64,000 nt of DNA from Thiocapsa marina 5811 (GCF_000223985.1 NZ_AFWV01000019.1:23265-87264); one strand, 5' to 3'; numbered from the stretch's first letter, positions 19,341-28,141 are shown. The notes: generated by a model from the sequence alone, not told the origin. Numbers and translations are program-made.

Positions 19341-20858
19341 ATGACACGACTCCATGGCCTTTTTGTCATCTTTGTCATATTCGCCGTGCCGTCGTTCGCG
19401 CTGCGGGCGACGGGTGCCGACGGCGATCAGCGCGCCGGACAGACCGGGGGCAGGCCGAGCCTGCACATCCTCACCCGCGACACCACTGCCATCGGCGGTC
19501 CGGCCGAGCGGCACGGGCGGGACTTCGAGGCCGCGACCGGAACCGTGGTGGAGGTGACTCGGGTCCCCTTCGCGGACCTCTACGAGCGGATCATGCTCGG
19601 TTTCGTCACCGGTCACTTGCCCTTCGATGCACTCCTGATCCCCTCGGCGTGGCTGCCGGATTTCGCACCCTATCTGTCGCCGGTCCCGGAGCGGATCATC
19701 GCCGGACCGATCGTCGGCGACATCCTTCCGCTCTATCGCGACGCTTTGATGCGATGGAACAACCGCTGGATGGCTCTCACTATAGATGGTGATCTGCACA
19801 TGGGCGCCTATCGCCGGGATCTCTTCGATGACCCGTCGGCCGGTGCCGCCTTCGTCGAGGAGCACGGTCGGCCCTTGCAGCCGCCGCAGACCTGGACCGA
19901 GTACCGCGACATCGCAGCCTTCTTCAGCGGTCGACAAGGCGCCGACGGCAGCGTGCTCGCCGGCACGCTCGAGGCCTATGCCCGCGACGGACAGCGGATC
20001 TGGACACTCTTCAGCCACGCCGCGGCCTACACCAATCACCCGGACCATCCGGGCGCTATGTTCTTCGACCCGGACACCATGGTTCCGGCCATCGACAATC
20101 CCGGCTGGGTGCATGCATTGAATGAGATGCTGGAGCTGCGCCGATTCGGTCCAGCCGATGCGGACAGTCTGGACAGCGAGGCCGTACGCACCCGTTTCGC
20201 CGCAGGACGGGCCGCGATGAATATCGACTGGGCCGATACCGGCGTGTTGGCCGGTGCGCTGGACGGGGGGCAAGGCGGCACGGCCAGGCCATCCGCCATT
20301 GCCGGCGATGTCGGCTTCTTCGTTCTGCCCGGCAGTCGCGAGATCTGGAACCCCGCGAGCGGCGCCTGGGAGACACTGCCGGCCGTCCGCTCGGTCAGCT
20401 TCCTGGCCTTCGGCGGCTGGATCGCCTTGGTGCCCGCGGCCAGCGCCGAGCACGAGCGGGTATGGGCCTATTTGGCCTGGTACGCAAGTCCGGAGCACAG
20501 CGCCCGCGACATGCTCGACGGCAGCTCCGGCATCAACCCCTACCGTCTCTCGCACCTCGACGACCCGGCACCCTGGCGGCGCCTCCTCGGAGACCGTCAG
20601 GCGAACGACTATCTGGGCGTGCTGCGCGCCAGCCTCTCCGCACCTCAGATCGCGCGCGACCTGCGCCTGCCCGGCTATCGCGCCTACATCGCCGCCCTCG
20701 AAGACCAGCTCGACCGCGTCATGACCGGCAGCGCAACACCCGAGGAGGGACTTCGCGCCGCCGCCGCGGACTGGGAGGCCCTCACCGACCGCCTGGGTCG
20801 CAACAGCCAGCGCCGACATTATCGGGAGGCGATGGGGTTGTCTGAGAAGCACGATTGA
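19341..20858 (+). CDS. orphan extracellular solute-binding protein (ABC sugar type)
   Basis: The ATG at 19341 opens directly into a signal peptide (MTRLHGLFVIFVIFAVPSFA); the longer upstream frame lacks one. The 505-aa product has the family-1 binding-protein pattern: SLHILTRDTTAIGGPAERHGRDFEAATGTVVE, then VPFADLYERIMLGFVTGHLPFDALL, an internal YRRDLFDDP and a late VSFLAFGGWIALVPAAS. No permease or ATPase genes are adjacent, so its transporter must be encoded elsewhere or it serves another role such as sensing. It is divergent from oprB. The sugar is unknown; proximity suggests a link to the porin. Confidence 0.8.
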   Translation: MTRLHGLFVIFVIFAVPSFALRATGADGDQRAGQTGGRPSLHILTRDTTAIGGPAERHGRDFEAATGTVVEVTRVPFADLYERIMLGFVTGHLPFDALLIPSAWLPDFAPYLSPVPERIIAGPIVGDILPLYRDALMRWNNRWMALTIDGDLHMGAYRRDLFDDPSAGAAFVEEHGRPLQPPQTWTEYRDIAAFFSGRQGADGSVLAGTLEAYARDGQRIWTLFSHAAAYTNHPDHPGAMFFDPDTMVPAIDNPGWVHALNEMLELRRFGPADADSLDSEAVRTRFAAGRAAMNIDWADTGVLAGALDGGQGGTARPSAIAGDVGFFVLPGSREIWNPASGAWETLPAVRSVSFLAFGGWIALVPAASAEHERVWAYLAWYASPEHSARDMLDGSSGINPYRLSHLDDPAPWRRLLGDRQANDYLGVLRASLSAPQIARDLRLPGYRAYIAALEDQLDRVMTGSATPEEGLRAAAADWEALTDRLGRNSQRRHYREAMGLSEKHD

Positions 20859-21080
20859 TACAGCCGGGGGGGCTTCGCCGGGGCGGCCCCGGTCGGAAGG
20901 GATCTGCCCTACCCCGATCCCTTGTTGACCGGGAGCGTTGCAGTAGACTACAGATGGTTGGCGGTGGCTTCGGCGAGGGATTCACCATGAATGATCGAGC
21001 TGCAGCCATTCGATCGACTGAAATCGAAAACGACCGTAGACTGAACATTTAGCGCACGACGGCGGAGGAGGAAGCCAACG

Positions 21081-21329
21081 ATGCCGACATTACCGGAAGC
21101 CATTTACGAGCACAGCCTGAGGCTGCCGGAATCCGCTGCTCGGGAAGCCCTGGCCTTTATTCAGCAATTGGAGAATCGCTGCGGGAAGGAACAGGTTCTG
21201 CAGACGCGCTCATCCAAGGAAACCGAATCCTTCTTGGCCGCCGTCGCCGGCACCCTCGGCAATGACTTCCCGGACGACATCGACGATGCCGACCTTGGCA
21301 TCGATGCGCCGCGGGATTCACTGGACTAA
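21081..21329 (+). CDS. antitoxin partner of the VapC-type toxin
   Basis: This 82-aa protein (MPTLPEAIYEHSLRLPESAAREALAFIQQLE...) is preceded by GGAGGAGGAAGCC, a strong ribosome site. Its stop TAA overlaps the ATG of the PIN-domain gene (TAATG), the usual antitoxin-toxin coupling. The N-terminal half is helical; the C-terminal part (FPDDIDDADLGIDAPRD) is acidic, as expected of a toxin-wrapping tail. It resembles DUF2281-type antitoxins more than AbrB-like VapB. Assignment rests on context. The 222-bp gap before it shows no other gene. Confidence 0.75.
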   Translation: MPTLPEAIYEHSLRLPESAAREALAFIQQLENRCGKEQVLQTRSSKETESFLAAVAGTLGNDFPDDIDDADLGIDAPRDSLD

Positions 21330-21727
21330 TGGCTTACCTGCTCGATACCAACACAGTCATCGCTTTGATGAAGAACAATGCGAACGTCGTAACCCGGGTA
21401 CGCGAGGCCGGCCTCGCCGAGCTGCGGATATGCGTCCCTGTCGAGGCGGAGCTTTGGTTTGGTGTCGCCAAAAGCGCCCGGCCCGATGAAAACCGCCAAC
21501 GCCTGCTGATTCTGCTTTCCTGGTTGCCCAGTCTGCCGTTCACCAGCAACGCTGCGCAGTATTTCGGGGATATTCGCGCCTACCTCGCCAAGAAAGGGAC
21601 GCCGATCGGGCCATATGACCTGCAGATCGCCGCGATCGCACGTGCGCGGGGATTGGTTCTCGTCACCCACAACACGGATGAGTTTTCCCGCGTCCCACTG
21701 CTGGCCCTGGAGGATTGGATCGGGTGA
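21329..21727 (+). CDS. vapC: VapC-family PIN-domain ribonuclease toxin
   Basis: This 132-aa PIN protein starts MAYLLDTNTVIALMK with the first acidic catalytic residue in LLDTN. CVPVEAELWFGVAKS supplies the second (Glu), and the late PIGPYDLQIAAIARARGLVLVTHNTDEF supplies the third and fourth acidic positions. Such toxins cleave tRNA or rRNA when free of antitoxin. It is intact and coupled to the preceding gene by a one-base overlap. A palindromic repeat follows seven bases after its stop. Confidence 0.92.
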   Translation: MAYLLDTNTVIALMKNNANVVTRVREAGLAELRICVPVEAELWFGVAKSARPDENRQRLLILLSWLPSLPFTSNAAQYFGDIRAYLAKKGTPIGPYDLQIAAIARARGLVLVTHNTDEFSRVPLLALEDWIG

Positions 21728-21733
21728 GGGACA

Positions 21734-21810
21734 CGGAATCATCGAGTTGAGCTCGATCCGCTGGTCGCCCGGCGAGCGCAAGAAGCCGACTGCACGTCGG
21801 CGATCCCGGG
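21734..21810. repeat. CCCGGGAT-type repeat, copy 2
   Basis: A 77-bp relative of 17758-17837. The shared backbone is CATCGAGTT..., then CCGCTGG, AAGAAG, CGACTGCA and a closing CGATCCCGGG. The left arm is degenerate here. It sits between vapC and the histidine kinase. Confidence 0.65.
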
Positions 21811-21871
21811 ATATCAGCGCTCCCCTATCCAGCCCTTTTTCTCTGTTTTTTCACGCCCTGCACCCACCGCG

Positions 21872-24166
21872 ATGTTCTCCGGCATCCAAGCACGTCTGCT
21901 GCTGATCCTGGGCCTCGCGGCCCTGGCGATCACGCTCGCGAGCGCCATCGCCCTGATGGCGCTGCTGGAAGCCCGTGCCGGGGTGGCGACGGTCATGGAG
22001 CGCGAGCTGCCGGCGTCCAACGCGGCCTTGGTGCTGGCGCGTGTCGGCGAGCGGCTGGAGGATCGCGCGCCTGCGCTGCTGGCCGCGAAGGACGCCGAGG
22101 CGCGTCAACGCCAGACCGCTCTGATCAACCGTGACCTGCGCTCCCTGGCCAGCGAGACCGAGCGGCTGCGCGACCTGCATCCGGCCGGCAGCGACGGGGT
22201 CGCGGACATCGCCCGGCTGGCACCCGAGCTGGCGGCGAACCTGCGTGATCTGGCCCTGACGCTGGAGCAACAGGCAACCCTGGGTGTCGCCCTGCAAAAC
22301 CAACGCGATCGACTGCTGGCCCTGCGCGAGCGCGTGCAGCAGATCCTGGGGCCGTCGATCCTGCTGGTGAGCGATGTCGTGGGACGGGATACGGACGTCG
22401 ACCCGGGACTCTTTCGCCGCGCGGCCGGTGCCCAGGGACCCCTGTTGGATGCTGAGCGGTTGGCGGGCTCGGCCTTCAGCGACCTGCTGCTCGCGGCCGA
22501 ATCGCCGAGCCTCGACCAGGTACGGGTGTTCCGTGGCTCCTTCGAGCGCACCCGCGGTCAGCTCACGGACCTGCTCCCGAGGATTCCGTCGGGACTGCGC
22601 CCGGAGCTGGCACAGGCGATCGCCGACCTGGAGGTCCAACTTCGCACCGACGGCATCTTCCGACTGCGCGAGCAGGAGATCGCGACCATCGAGGGCGCGG
22701 AGTCCCTGGTGACCGCGAGCCGCGGTATCGCCGCAGCGCTCAAGACGCGAGTGGATGCACTGGTGCACTCGGCCAGCGAGACCATCGCCCGGGCCGCGGA
22801 CGCCATGGGCGACACCCTGCTGACCAATACACTGATCTTCGTCGCCGTCAGCATCGCGGTGGTGCTGCTCGCGACGCTCATCTCCTACCGGTTCCTGGTA
22901 CGCGACATCAGCCTGAACCTGCGTGCGGTCACCCGTGCGATGCAACGCCTCGCCGGCGGCGAGCGCGATGCCCGGGTACCGGCGATGGATCGGCGCGACG
23001 AGATCGGCGACCTGGCCCGGGTCTTCAACGTCTTCAAGGACAACGCCTTTCGCATGGAGACGGTGGAGGGGCAGCTGCGCCAGGCCCAGAAGATGGAGCT
23101 GGTCGGGCAGCTCACCGGCGGTATCGCCCATGACTTCAACAACATCCTCGCCGCCATCCTCGGCAATCTGATCTACCTCGAGCCGAAGCCGGGAGAGGAC
23201 ACCATACTTCGCGAGCGTTGGCAGCGAGCGATGGGTGCGACGGATCGCGCGGTGCGCCAGGTGGAGCGATTGCTCGCCTTCTCCCGGCGCCAACGACTCG
23301 CGCCCGAGGTCGTGGACATCAACGCTTTGGTCGGCGGGATGCTGGATCTGCTCGAGGTGAGCGTCGCGGAGGGTCACGAGCTGCGTGCCGTGCTCGCGCC
23401 GGACCTGCCCCCGGTGCGGGTCGACCCCGGACAGCTCGAGAACGCGCTCATGAATCTGGTCATCAACGCCCGCGATGCCTTGGACGGCGACGGTCGGATC
23501 AGCGTCACGACCGCAGCTGCCGGTGACGATGCCGTCGAGGTCGCGGTCGCGGATACGGGTCGCGGCATCCCCGCGGACGTCCTCGAGCGCGTCTGCGAGC
23601 CCTTCTTCACCACCAAGGCACCCGGCAAGGGCAGCGGACTCGGGCTCAGCATGGTGTATGGCTTCGCCCGCCAGTCCGGGGGCGAGATGCGGATCGAAAG
23701 CCGCGTCGGGGAAGGCACGACCGTGCGCATACGGCTTCCGGTCGCCGAGCCGTCAGCGACCGTATCCGAGCACATCGCAGAACCCGCCCGGGACGCGAAT
23801 CCACCGCAGGGCCACGGCGAGTGCGTGCTGGCGGTCGAGGACGACGTGGATGTGCTGGCGACCACGGCCGATTACCTCCGCGGTCTCGGTTATCGCGTCC
23901 TGACCGCCGGCGACGGCTCGACGGCCTTGGATCTGCTGGAGCACGAGCCCGCGATCCGCCTGCTCTACACGGATATCGCGATGCCGGCACCTTGGGACGG
24001 GGTCACCCTGGCCCGCGAGGCGCGCTCGCGCCGGCCCGACCTGGCGATCGTGTTTACGTCCGGCGAGGCCCGCGAAATCAAGGACCCATCCGCCGAGCTG
24101 CTGCGCAAGCCGGTCGGTCGGGCGCATCTGGCGCACGCGATCCGGCAGGCGCTCGATAGCGAGTAA
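21872..24166 (+). CDS. hybrid sensor histidine kinase with C-terminal receiver
   Basis: This 764-aa inner-membrane kinase has TM1 at about residues 8-30 and a helical periplasmic sensor at about 31-305, of the TorS-like four-helix type. TM2 lies at about 309-336, HAMP at about 337-395, HisKA with His420 (GGIAHDFNNILAAILGNL), and HATPase_c with the N-box NALMNLVINARDAL, VADTGRGIP and GKGSGLGLSMVYG. The receiver domain spans about 647-764 with acceptor Asp701 (LLYTDIAMP). The signal is unknown. The convergent OmpR-type regulator at 24339 is the likely partner by position, but a phospho-relay needs an HPt domain, and none is visible in this protein. Confidence 0.88.
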   Translation: MFSGIQARLLLILGLAALAITLASAIALMALLEARAGVATVMERELPASNAALVLARVGERLEDRAPALLAAKDAEARQRQTALINRDLRSLASETERLRDLHPAGSDGVADIARLAPELAANLRDLALTLEQQATLGVALQNQRDRLLALRERVQQILGPSILLVSDVVGRDTDVDPGLFRRAAGAQGPLLDAERLAGSAFSDLLLAAESPSLDQVRVFRGSFERTRGQLTDLLPRIPSGLRPELAQAIADLEVQLRTDGIFRLREQEIATIEGAESLVTASRGIAAALKTRVDALVHSASETIARAADAMGDTLLTNTLIFVAVSIAVVLLATLISYRFLVRDISLNLRAVTRAMQRLAGGERDARVPAMDRRDEIGDLARVFNVFKDNAFRMETVEGQLRQAQKMELVGQLTGGIAHDFNNILAAILGNLIYLEPKPGEDTILRERWQRAMGATDRAVRQVERLLAFSRRQRLAPEVVDINALVGGMLDLLEVSVAEGHELRAVLAPDLPPVRVDPGQLENALMNLVINARDALDGDGRISVTTAAAGDDAVEVAVADTGRGIPADVLERVCEPFFTTKAPGKGSGLGLSMVYGFARQSGGEMRIESRVGEGTTVRIRLPVAEPSATVSEHIAEPARDANPPQGHGECVLAVEDDVDVLATTADYLRGLGYRVLTAGDGSTALDLLEHEPAIRLLYTDIAMPAPWDGVTLAREARSRRPDLAIVFTSGEAREIKDPSAELLRKPVGRAHLAHAIRQALDSE

Positions 24167-24179
24167 ACTCAGTCGTGCT

Positions 24180-24223
24180 CCCGGGGCGTTGCCCCGGGCT
24201 CGCGTGGTGAGCCCCGTTGGGGC
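24180..24223. terminator. paired GC hairpins between convergent genes
   Basis: CCCGGGGC-GTT-GCCCCGGG (24180-24198) is followed by GCCCC-GTT-GGGGC (24211-24223). There is no T-run, so termination is only suggested by position between the converging kinase and regulator genes. Confidence 0.4.
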
Positions 24224-24338
24224 AGCCGGAGACCAGCGGGTTCGATTCATGGCCACGTAAGGCTCCGTCCGATGGTGGATCAGGGAGCAGTCTGCGCCGA
24301 TCGGTGGCTTATTCCGTGAGCCTGCCGGACGATTCTTT

Positions 24339-25082
24339 CTAATCAGGAACAGGAATGCGCTGCCCCGTCTGCTCCACATCGGCATCGAAGACATAGCCTG
24401 CTCCGCGCTCGGTTCGGATCAGCCGCGGGGCGTGGCTGTTGGACTCGATCTTACGGCGCAGGCGCATGATGAGGACGTCGATGGTACGGTCGAACACATC
24501 GGCCTCGAACGCATGGGTGCGCTCGAGGAGATGCTCGCGGCTTAAGACCCGGCGCGGTGCATCGAGGAAGGCCTCGAGCAGTAGAAACTCGGCATTGGTC
24601 AGGGACACCGGGTTGCCGTCCGGGTCGGTCAAGAGACGCGCGGAGAGGTCCAGCATCCAGCCGGCGAAATGCCTGCAATCGTGCCGGGTGGATGGAGTCT
24701 GCGCGGGCATCGTCGCACCTGCGGATGTGCGTCGCAGCACGGCCTTGATACGTGCGATCAACTCGCGCGGATTGAATGGCTTGACCACATAGTCGTCGGC
24801 GCCGATCTCCAGCCCGACGATCCGGTCTACGTCCGAGCCCATGCCGGTGAGCATGATGATCGGGATCGTCGAGGCCGCGCGCAGGCGACGCGCGATCGTC
24901 AAGCCATCCTGATCGGGCAGGCGGATGTCGAGCAGGATGATGTCGGGCGTGTGCTGCCGCAACAGCTCAGTCAGCTCCGAGTCGCTGCCGGCCTGCAGAA
25001 CGTCCCAACCCTGTTGACGGACCTCGTGCGCGACAAGATCCCGGATGTCCCGGTCATCGTCGACGATGAGGACCTGAATCAA
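24339..25082 (-). CDS. OmpR/TorR-type response regulator
   Basis: The start is a TTG at 25080-25082: the receiver begins at MIQVLIVDDDRDIRD and there is no ATG upstream in frame. The TTG overlaps the stop of the upstream cyclic-nucleotide-binding gene (TTGA), so translation is coupled. Receiver residues 1-120 have acidic Asp8-10, phospho-acceptor Asp52 (IILLDIRLPDQDG) and a Lys in YVVKPFNPREL. Residues about 145-240 form the winged helix with LTNAEFLLLEAFLDAPRRVLSREHLLE and VDVLIMRLRRKIE. The product is 247 aa. It most likely pairs with the hybrid kinase opposite. Confidence 0.9.
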   Translation of the reverse strand: MIQVLIVDDDRDIRDLVAHEVRQQGWDVLQAGSDSELTELLRQHTPDIILLDIRLPDQDGLTIARRLRAASTIPIIMLTGMGSDVDRIVGLEIGADDYVVKPFNPRELIARIKAVLRRTSAGATMPAQTPSTRHDCRHFAGWMLDLSARLLTDPDGNPVSLTNAEFLLLEAFLDAPRRVLSREHLLERTHAFEADVFDRTIDVLIMRLRRKIESNSHAPRLIRTERGAGYVFDADVEQTGQRIPVPD

Positions 25083-25561
25083 TAGCGCCCGCCGGTCTTG
25101 TGCATGTAGTTCGCGAGCTCGTTGCGCTCGAGGTTGACCCGCATCAGGTTCGTGTGGGTGATGCGGAAGATCGCGCGCATGACCTTGTAGACCAACCGCG
25201 GATGGGTCTCGACCAATGCCTCGAAATCATCGGGCTCCAGGGTCAGCACGCTGCTCTCGTCCTCCGATCGCAAGGCCGCCTTGCGGGCGGAGCCGTCGAC
25301 GAAGGCGCGGGTGCCGGCACATTCGCCCGGCCGCATCCGATACAGAGACTCCTCGACCCCGCCGACCGTCTTGCACACGCACAGACGCCCCTCCGCCAAC
25401 AGAAACAAGGTGCGCCGCTGCTCGTCCTCCGACACCAGTAATTCACCGTTGGTCAGCCTGACGAGCCCCATGCGCTCCGCCAGAATCGACGCTTCCGTCT
25501 CGTCCAGCTCGGTGCCGAGCACCGAGCTGCGCAGTATTGCCACCCGATCCATCTGATTCAT
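25079..25561 (-). CDS. cyclic nucleotide-binding (CRP-like sensor) domain protein
   Basis: I choose the ATG at 25559-25561 (MNQMDRVAIL) because a GGGAGATCGG ribosome site precedes it; the longer frame to 25696 looks non-coding. The 160-aa product is one cNMP-type beta-roll: GELLVSEDEQRRTLFLLAEGRLCVCKTVGG, RMRPGECAGTRAFVDGSARKAALRSEDESSVLTLEPDDFEAL, and a C-terminal helix. No helix-turn-helix follows, so it is not a complete CRP/FNR regulator. The stop overlaps the TTG start of the response regulator. A regulatory input to the two-component system is an inference. Confidence 0.78.
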   Translation of the reverse strand: MNQMDRVAILRSSVLGTELDETEASILAERMGLVRLTNGELLVSEDEQRRTLFLLAEGRLCVCKTVGGVEESLYRMRPGECAGTRAFVDGSARKAALRSEDESSVLTLEPDDFEALVETHPRLVYKVMRAIFRITHTNLMRVNLERNELANYMHKTGGRY

Positions 25562-25708
25562 CGACCGATCTCCCGTTTCTCTCCGACACAAAGGACAACG
25601 TGCAGTCATCGTCCGCGAGCGCAGCAGGTGCGCACGCTGATGAAGGTCCCGTGAGTTTAGCGCGTCGGATCGGGATGTGCCCCGTCGGCGAGGCACGCCG
25701 GGGTGCGG

Positions 25709-26182
25709 TCAAGGCGCGTCGAAATCATTTCCGACCAGCAGATTCGCCTCGGTCTGCGGGACATGGCACTGGGTACAGAAATAGCGAGTCCCGATGATCT
25801 TTTTCTCGACCGTACCCGGATCGCTGCGCAGGCTCACGTAATGACTCTCCGGCATCGGGGAGGGTTCGTCCGCGTCCTTGTCCTGATCCCAGAGATCCTG
25901 GTCGTGGTGACATTTCAGGCACTTGTTGTTCTTCAGCGTAATCAGGCCGGATTCCTCGATGCTGTGCGGGATCAAGGGCGGCGCATCCTCGAACGCGGTC
26001 GGCAGGGTCGAGTCGGCATCCTCGGGATCGATCGAAAGATACTCGAAGCTCACCGGGTCGGGGGAATCGAAGACGGTCCCGCCAAGATCGTCGTCGATCC
26101 AAGACAGGTCTTGTGCAAGGGCAAAGCTGCCGGCCAGAACGACCCCGACGACGAGCGTGATGGAACGGGGAAGCATGGTCAT
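25709..26182 (-). CDS. napB: NapB, diheme cytochrome c subunit of periplasmic nitrate reductase
   Basis: The ATG at 26180-26182 has AGGAGGATCACCC before it and overlaps the napH stop (ATGA). The 157-aa protein has a signal peptide (...VVLAGSFALAQD), the early NapB-type Pro/Ile-rich segment DAPPLIPHSIEE, and two heme motifs, CLKCH and CTQCH. FCTQCHVPQTEANLLVGNDF is a typical NapB ending. It passes electrons to NapA in the periplasm. It is the last gene of napDAGHB. Confidence 0.95.
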   Translation of the reverse strand: MTMLPRSITLVVGVVLAGSFALAQDLSWIDDDLGGTVFDSPDPVSFEYLSIDPEDADSTLPTAFEDAPPLIPHSIEESGLITLKNNKCLKCHHDQDLWDQDKDADEPSPMPESHYVSLRSDPGTVEKKIIGTRYFCTQCHVPQTEANLLVGNDFDAP

Positions 26183-27066
26183 GGGTGATCCTCCTTCGTG
26201 ATGAGCGGATGCCGCACCGGAGCGGAGCCGGAAACCGGCGTGCTTAAGCGCCAACCGAATGCCAGGCTCTCCTCCGGGCAGATCGGGATACAACGCGCGC
26301 AATTCGTACATTCCCCCGAAAGGACCTGACCATCCTGCGCGAGCCTTTTGAGGTTCAAGACCTGCGGCTCCGGGCAGATCGCTTGGCATTTCCCGCAACC
26401 GTTGCAGCTGGCTTGATCGAATTTGACCCTGACCTGGGCCGTATAGCGCCCGACCGCCGAATAGAAGGCGCCGAGTGGACAGAGGTGGCCGCACCAACCG
26501 TGCTTCACGACAAGCCAGTCGAATAAAAAGAGACCGACCAATGCGGTCCAGCCCAACCCCAAGCCGAAGATCATCTCCCGATGCATGGCACCGATCGGGC
26601 TGACCCATTCAAATGCCGGTAGCCCGATCAAGACCGACAGCAGGAGTGCGAGTGCCAGCACCGTGTAACGCAGGTGACGTGGAAGCGCGAAGAGGTTCTT
26701 GCGCCAGGTCTTGCGATGCAGAAAGCCCGCGAAGTCGGTGACCGGATTTACCGGACAGACCCAAGAGCACCAGACCCTTCCCCCTAAGATGAGGAAAACG
26801 CCCAAGACCAGCGCTGCACCCAAGAGCACCTCGGATTGAAGGACGTGTCCGGTCAGCAGGATCTGGAGCGTTGCGAATGGATCGGCGAGCGTCACTTGAC
26901 CGAGGACCTCGGATGCACTGAGGTTTCCGCTCAACACGGGGAGACCGAACAAGGACCAGCCCCAGTGCAGCGTCCCGAAGAACAGCAGCAAGACGCCGAT
27001 CTGAACGATCCGACGCAGAATCAAATAGCGCCAACTCCAGAGGCGAGTTGTCGTGGCCTTAATCAT
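26179..27066 (-). CDS. napH: NapH, membrane iron-sulfur quinol dehydrogenase subunit
   Basis: Starting at MIKATTTRLWSWRY (the longer frame would extend into a repeat), the 295-aa protein has four membrane helices with two cytoplasmic Cys motifs, GGRVWCSWVCPVNPVTD and GWCGHLCPLGAFYSAVG. Two C-terminal [4Fe-4S] ferredoxin clusters follow (CNGCGKCQAICPEP and CTNCARCIPICPE). With NapG it oxidises menaquinol or ubiquinol to feed NapB/NapA. The stop overlaps napB (ATGA). No strong ribosome site is visible. A 307-bp gap to napG holds only two repeats. Confidence 0.94.
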   Translation of the reverse strand: MIKATTTRLWSWRYLILRRIVQIGVLLLFFGTLHWGWSLFGLPVLSGNLSASEVLGQVTLADPFATLQILLTGHVLQSEVLLGAALVLGVFLILGGRVWCSWVCPVNPVTDFAGFLHRKTWRKNLFALPRHLRYTVLALALLLSVLIGLPAFEWVSPIGAMHREMIFGLGLGWTALVGLFLFDWLVVKHGWCGHLCPLGAFYSAVGRYTAQVRVKFDQASCNGCGKCQAICPEPQVLNLKRLAQDGQVLSGECTNCARCIPICPEESLAFGWRLSTPVSGSAPVRHPLITKEDHP

Positions 27067-27084
27067 CGGATTGCAGGACCGAGG

Positions 27085-27134
27085 CGTGGCGCGGAGCGCC
27101 AAGGGATGCATGACACCGCCGGAGCGGTGTCACG
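27085..27134 (+). repeat. double-hairpin repeat, copy 3
   Basis: TGGCGC-GGA-GCGCCA (27087-27101) and TGACACCGC-CGGA-GCGGTGTCA (27111-27132), in the same orientation as copy 1. It starts 19 bp upstream of the napH start. Confidence 0.8.
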
Positions 27135-27264
27135 AGAAACGTAGGCGCGTCGCGGCGAATCTGGTAGCGCGTTTTGCGGCAGTGCTCGAAAGACCGGCGG
27201 TTAGGGTGGACGAGCGCGAGCGAAGTCCATCTAGCCCTGCGCCGGCGCTTCAGTGGCTCTAGCT

Positions 27265-27316
27265 CATGACACCTGCTCTGCGGTGTCACGCATGCCCCGT
27301 GGCGCTCTGCGCCACG
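27265..27316 (-). repeat. double-hairpin repeat, copy 4
   Basis: TGACACCTGC-TCT-GCGGTGTCA, then CGCATGCCCC and TGGCGC-TCT-GCGCCA, inverted relative to copy 3. The two copies bracket about 130 bp without a gene inside the nap operon, between napG and napH. Confidence 0.8.
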
Positions 27317-27373
27317 CGCCGCGATCGCCGCAGTGACGGGCAAGGCCGGCGTTGCCTGCCGATTCCTCGCCAT

Positions 27374-28141
27374 CTAAAACTCCGCCTGATTCAGATAATC
27401 CAGCCCGGGCACCTGACCCTGCTCCGGTGCGGAATCCAGTCGTCCCTTCCGGGTTTCGCCTGCATCGGGACCGGACATCGCGCCTTCTGCCTGCTTCCAT
27501 CCCATCCTGAAGTGGTCGCCGATCTTGCCTTGAATCAACTCGGCGGGAAGCACCTTGATGGCCGCGATCTCAGTCGGACAGGCGTTTTCGCAGATGCCGC
27601 AGCCCGTGCAGCCTTCGCTGAGGACCATGGGCAGAAGCATCGCGTGCTTGCTCAACTCACGCCGTCGGGTTTCGACATGAATGGCCTTGTCCCGGAGCGG
27701 GCAGACCCGATAGCAGATCTCGCAACGCAAGCCTTGCCAGGAGAGACAGTGTTCGGTGTCGATAAAGGCAAGACCCATCCGCGAATCCATCACCTCGTCG
27801 AGGGTCGGTGAGAGCGCACCGGTCGGGCAAGCCACCTTGCAGGGAATGTCGTGACACAGGTAGCAAGGGATCTCCCGCGGCTCGAAATAGGGTGTGCCCA
27901 GCGGAGCGCGGTCGGCCAAGGCAGCGAGCTTCAAGGTGTCGTATGGACAGGCGACGGCGCAACGTCCGCATTTGATGCAGAGCGCATTGAAGTCCGCATC
28001 CGGAAGCGCACCGGGCGGACGCAGGGCCAATGGCTCGGCGCGGGCGTTCTGAATGACGAGATACGACCAGAGCATACCGCCGCTCGTGGCGACGGCTGCG
28101 CCCTGGATGCTCTTCTGTATAAAACCGCGCCGCGTTGTCAT
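27374..28141 (-). CDS. napG: NapG, periplasmic ferredoxin-type quinol dehydrogenase subunit
   Basis: The ATG at 28139-28141 (MTTRRGFIQKSIQGAAVATSGG) begins a twin-arginine signal. The 255-aa product has four [4Fe-4S] motifs: CIKCGRCAVACP, CYLCHDIPCKVACP, CEICYRVCP and CTGCGICENACP. NapG sits on the periplasmic face with NapH and carries electrons from quinol to NapB. The upstream extension to 28201 lacks signal-peptide character. The C-terminal tail is Gly/Glu-rich and variable. It lies 93 bp from the napA stop. Confidence 0.95.
   Translation of the reverse strand: MTTRRGFIQKSIQGAAVATSGGMLWSYLVIQNARAEPLALRPPGALPDADFNALCIKCGRCAVACPYDTLKLAALADRAPLGTPYFEPREIPCYLCHDIPCKVACPTGALSPTLDEVMDSRMGLAFIDTEHCLSWQGLRCEICYRVCPLRDKAIHVETRRRELSKHAMLLPMVLSEGCTGCGICENACPTEIAAIKVLPAELIQGKIGDHFRMGWKQAEGAMSGPDAGETRKGRLDSAPEQGQVPGLDYLNQAEF

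Noticed and set aside
24200..24260. tRNA gene suggested by GGTTCGATTC
   Set aside because: The flanks of the T-loop-like word do not pair, and no acceptor or anticodon stem can be drawn.
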